The position numbers and the translations under genes are program-made. This document shows, piece after piece, positions 63,124 to 64,000 of a stretch of 64,000 bases of DNA (position 1 is the first letter of the stretch; each line of letters opens with the position of its first letter). The notes under the pieces are model-generated. The model did no database searches. It was not told the origin of the DNA and was given only the letters and a program-made list of their open reading frames with translations. This DNA comes from Nitrosopumilaceae archaeon AB1(1) (GTDB lineage Archaea > Thermoproteota > Nitrososphaeria > Nitrososphaerales > Nitrosopumilaceae), in contig CP136752.1 of the NCBI GenBank assembly GCA_033471095.1, positions 154,427 through 218,426 of the forward strand, read 5' to 3'.

Positions 63124-63639
63124 ATGATTTGGCCAGGTATGGGAGATCCAGCAAAACGTCGAAAAACCCTAAAATTTCTTGCAACTACAACTGTAATTGC
63201 AATAGGGGTTGGTCTTGCAAGTAGTCTGATCCAAGGGGAATTGTCAAAGAACGATCCACTCAAAAGTTGTATTGATGGAATAGAAACACCATATAGATTA
63301 TCAGCAAGTTTGTTGCTTTATGTAGATGGACAAAAAGCAGATATTCCAAGTGGTATTGGACAGGACGAGTGTAAAAGAGTAATGTTTACAGATTCTGCAG
63401 ATGGAATAATTCATGTTGCATGGACGGAAAAATATGATTTTGAAATTGGACATTTCTTTTGGATATGGGATTTTCCAATTAGAGATATGGATCAATCAAA
63501 GTCACAAATTCTAGTCAACGGTGAAGTATCAGATAAATTTATCAATGCACCGTTTCAAGAAGGATTTGAATACACAGCAGAGTTTACCTCAAAAGCATAT
63601 GATGAAGCAAAGGATAGAGACTTTCTACCACCTAGTTAA
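63124..63639 (+). CDS. single-pass membrane protein divergent from amoB, unknown function
   Basis: A 171-residue protein with one membrane helix near the N-terminus (FLATTTVIAIGVGLASSLIQ) and an outer domain with two cysteines (KSCIDGIET and QDECKRVMF). Notable text: SASLLLYVDGQKADIPSGIG and HFFWIWDFPIRDMDQSKSQI. A possible ribosome site (GAGGGAAGG) precedes the ATG. It is divergent from amoB. It may be an accessory of ammonia oxidation by location only. Confidence 0.55.
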   Translation: MIWPGMGDPAKRRKTLKFLATTTVIAIGVGLASSLIQGELSKNDPLKSCIDGIETPYRLSASLLLYVDGQKADIPSGIGQDECKRVMFTDSADGIIHVAWTEKYDFEIGHFFWIWDFPIRDMDQSKSQILVNGEVSDKFINAPFQEGFEYTAEFTSKAYDEAKDRDFLPPS

Positions 63640-63706
63640 AATAACAAATAAAAATTTACAGAGATTATAATATTATAAAATAATAAAAAGAGATAATTGG
63701 AAAATA

Positions 63707-63976
63707 TTACCAGTATTTTCCGTTGTCTGGGATTAAACCGATGCCTTCTCTTTCAAAGTGGCAATCTAATTCATCAACCCATTTCTCACGTGTGTCTTTG
63801 TAAGCCCAACCATGAACACGCAACCAATATGCGATCACAGCTAAAAGGAATACAGTAAACATGATAGTTCCAAAGATGTAAATCATTACATCATAAAATA
63901 GCGGATCATAACTTGGTCCTAGCTGACCAGTAACTGCTGACAGTACACTAAGTAGGACACCAAATATAGGAATCAT
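63707..63976 (-). CDS. small membrane protein near amoB, candidate extra monooxygenase subunit
   Basis: An 89-residue protein with two hydrophobic segments (IFGVLLSVLSAVTGQL and VMIYIFGTIMFTVFLLAVIA) and a charged end (YKDTREKWVDELDCHFEREG, IPDNGKYW). It lies in the same direction as amoB. Size and layout fit the small archaea-specific subunits (called AmoY and AmoZ) reported for the archaeal enzyme, but I could not compare sequences, so this is a candidate only. AmoC can be ruled out, as it has about 190 residues and different motifs. Confidence 0.55.
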   Translation of the reverse strand: MIPIFGVLLSVLSAVTGQLGPSYDPLFYDVMIYIFGTIMFTVFLLAVIAYWLRVHGWAYKDTREKWVDELDCHFEREGIGLIPDNGKYW

Positions 63977-64000
63977 TATTTTTTTGAGTAATACTTGATG

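Overview
The window is AT-rich archaeal DNA from an ammonia-oxidising member of the Nitrososphaerota (Thaumarchaeota), most likely Nitrosopumilaceae. The main evidence is amoA, amoB and amoX of archaeal type at the right end, the cell-division gene cdvA, the LysW-carrier amino-acid pathway, ScpAB, ThyX, archaeal ATP synthase subunit F, and three tRNA genes with archaeal introns. A host-associated life style is only an inference, drawn from the very large surface adhesin locus.

Layout. 1-4491 (minus): an argG-lysW-lysX-lysY-lysZ-lysJ operon making arginine and/or lysine on the LysW carrier. 4588-7086 (plus): an ABC importer of the nitrate/sulfonate/taurine class. 7221-8355 (plus): a three-gene toxin-antitoxin-like operon ending in a RelE/ParE toxin. 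8673-13905: a secreted Vgb-like propeller, Pth2, a geranylgeranyl reductase-like enzyme, TruD and small conserved proteins. 13902-14320 (minus): a coiled-coil protein and a tiny Cys-rich protein, translationally coupled. 14365-15497: a probable non-autonomous element with IS6-like ends.

15722-39508 (minus) is the dominant feature: about 23.8 kb that once encoded, or in some cells may still encode, a single giant surface protein. It has a signal peptide, SwmB-like domains, seven DUF2341-LamG modules, long arrays of about 76-residue Ig-like repeats, a hexapeptide-repeat linker, a CFI-box-like C-terminal domain and a membrane anchor. It is broken by about 17 frameshifts or stops. Several of these recur as the identical change at the identical place in different repeat copies. 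39556-41809 is a decayed IS element whose ends resemble IS6-family inverted repeats.

42125-48099 (plus): a compact type IV secretion-like cluster with a VirB4/HerA ATPase, three single-pass beta-rich proteins, a VirB6-like polytopic protein, a membrane/tail protein and a 443-residue protein of unknown function. This is the best candidate for a little-described system. 48064-54883: an LsrF-like aldolase with a Zn dehydrogenase, atpF, cdvA, a double-domain ThyX, MsrB and ScpAB. 54960-59818: a second Zn dehydrogenase, a redoxin, an HTH regulator with a cobalamin-binding-like domain, a prohibitin, an RHH-like protein and tRNA genes Tyr, Ile, Leu and Thr. tRNA-Leu(UAA) carries two introns, one of them in the D-arm.

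60000-63976: the ammonia monooxygenase region, with amoA, amoX and amoB each having its own TATA-like promoter. No amoC lies between amoX and amoB, and two neighbouring small membrane proteins are candidate partners. Functions were assigned by reading motifs; no database search was run.
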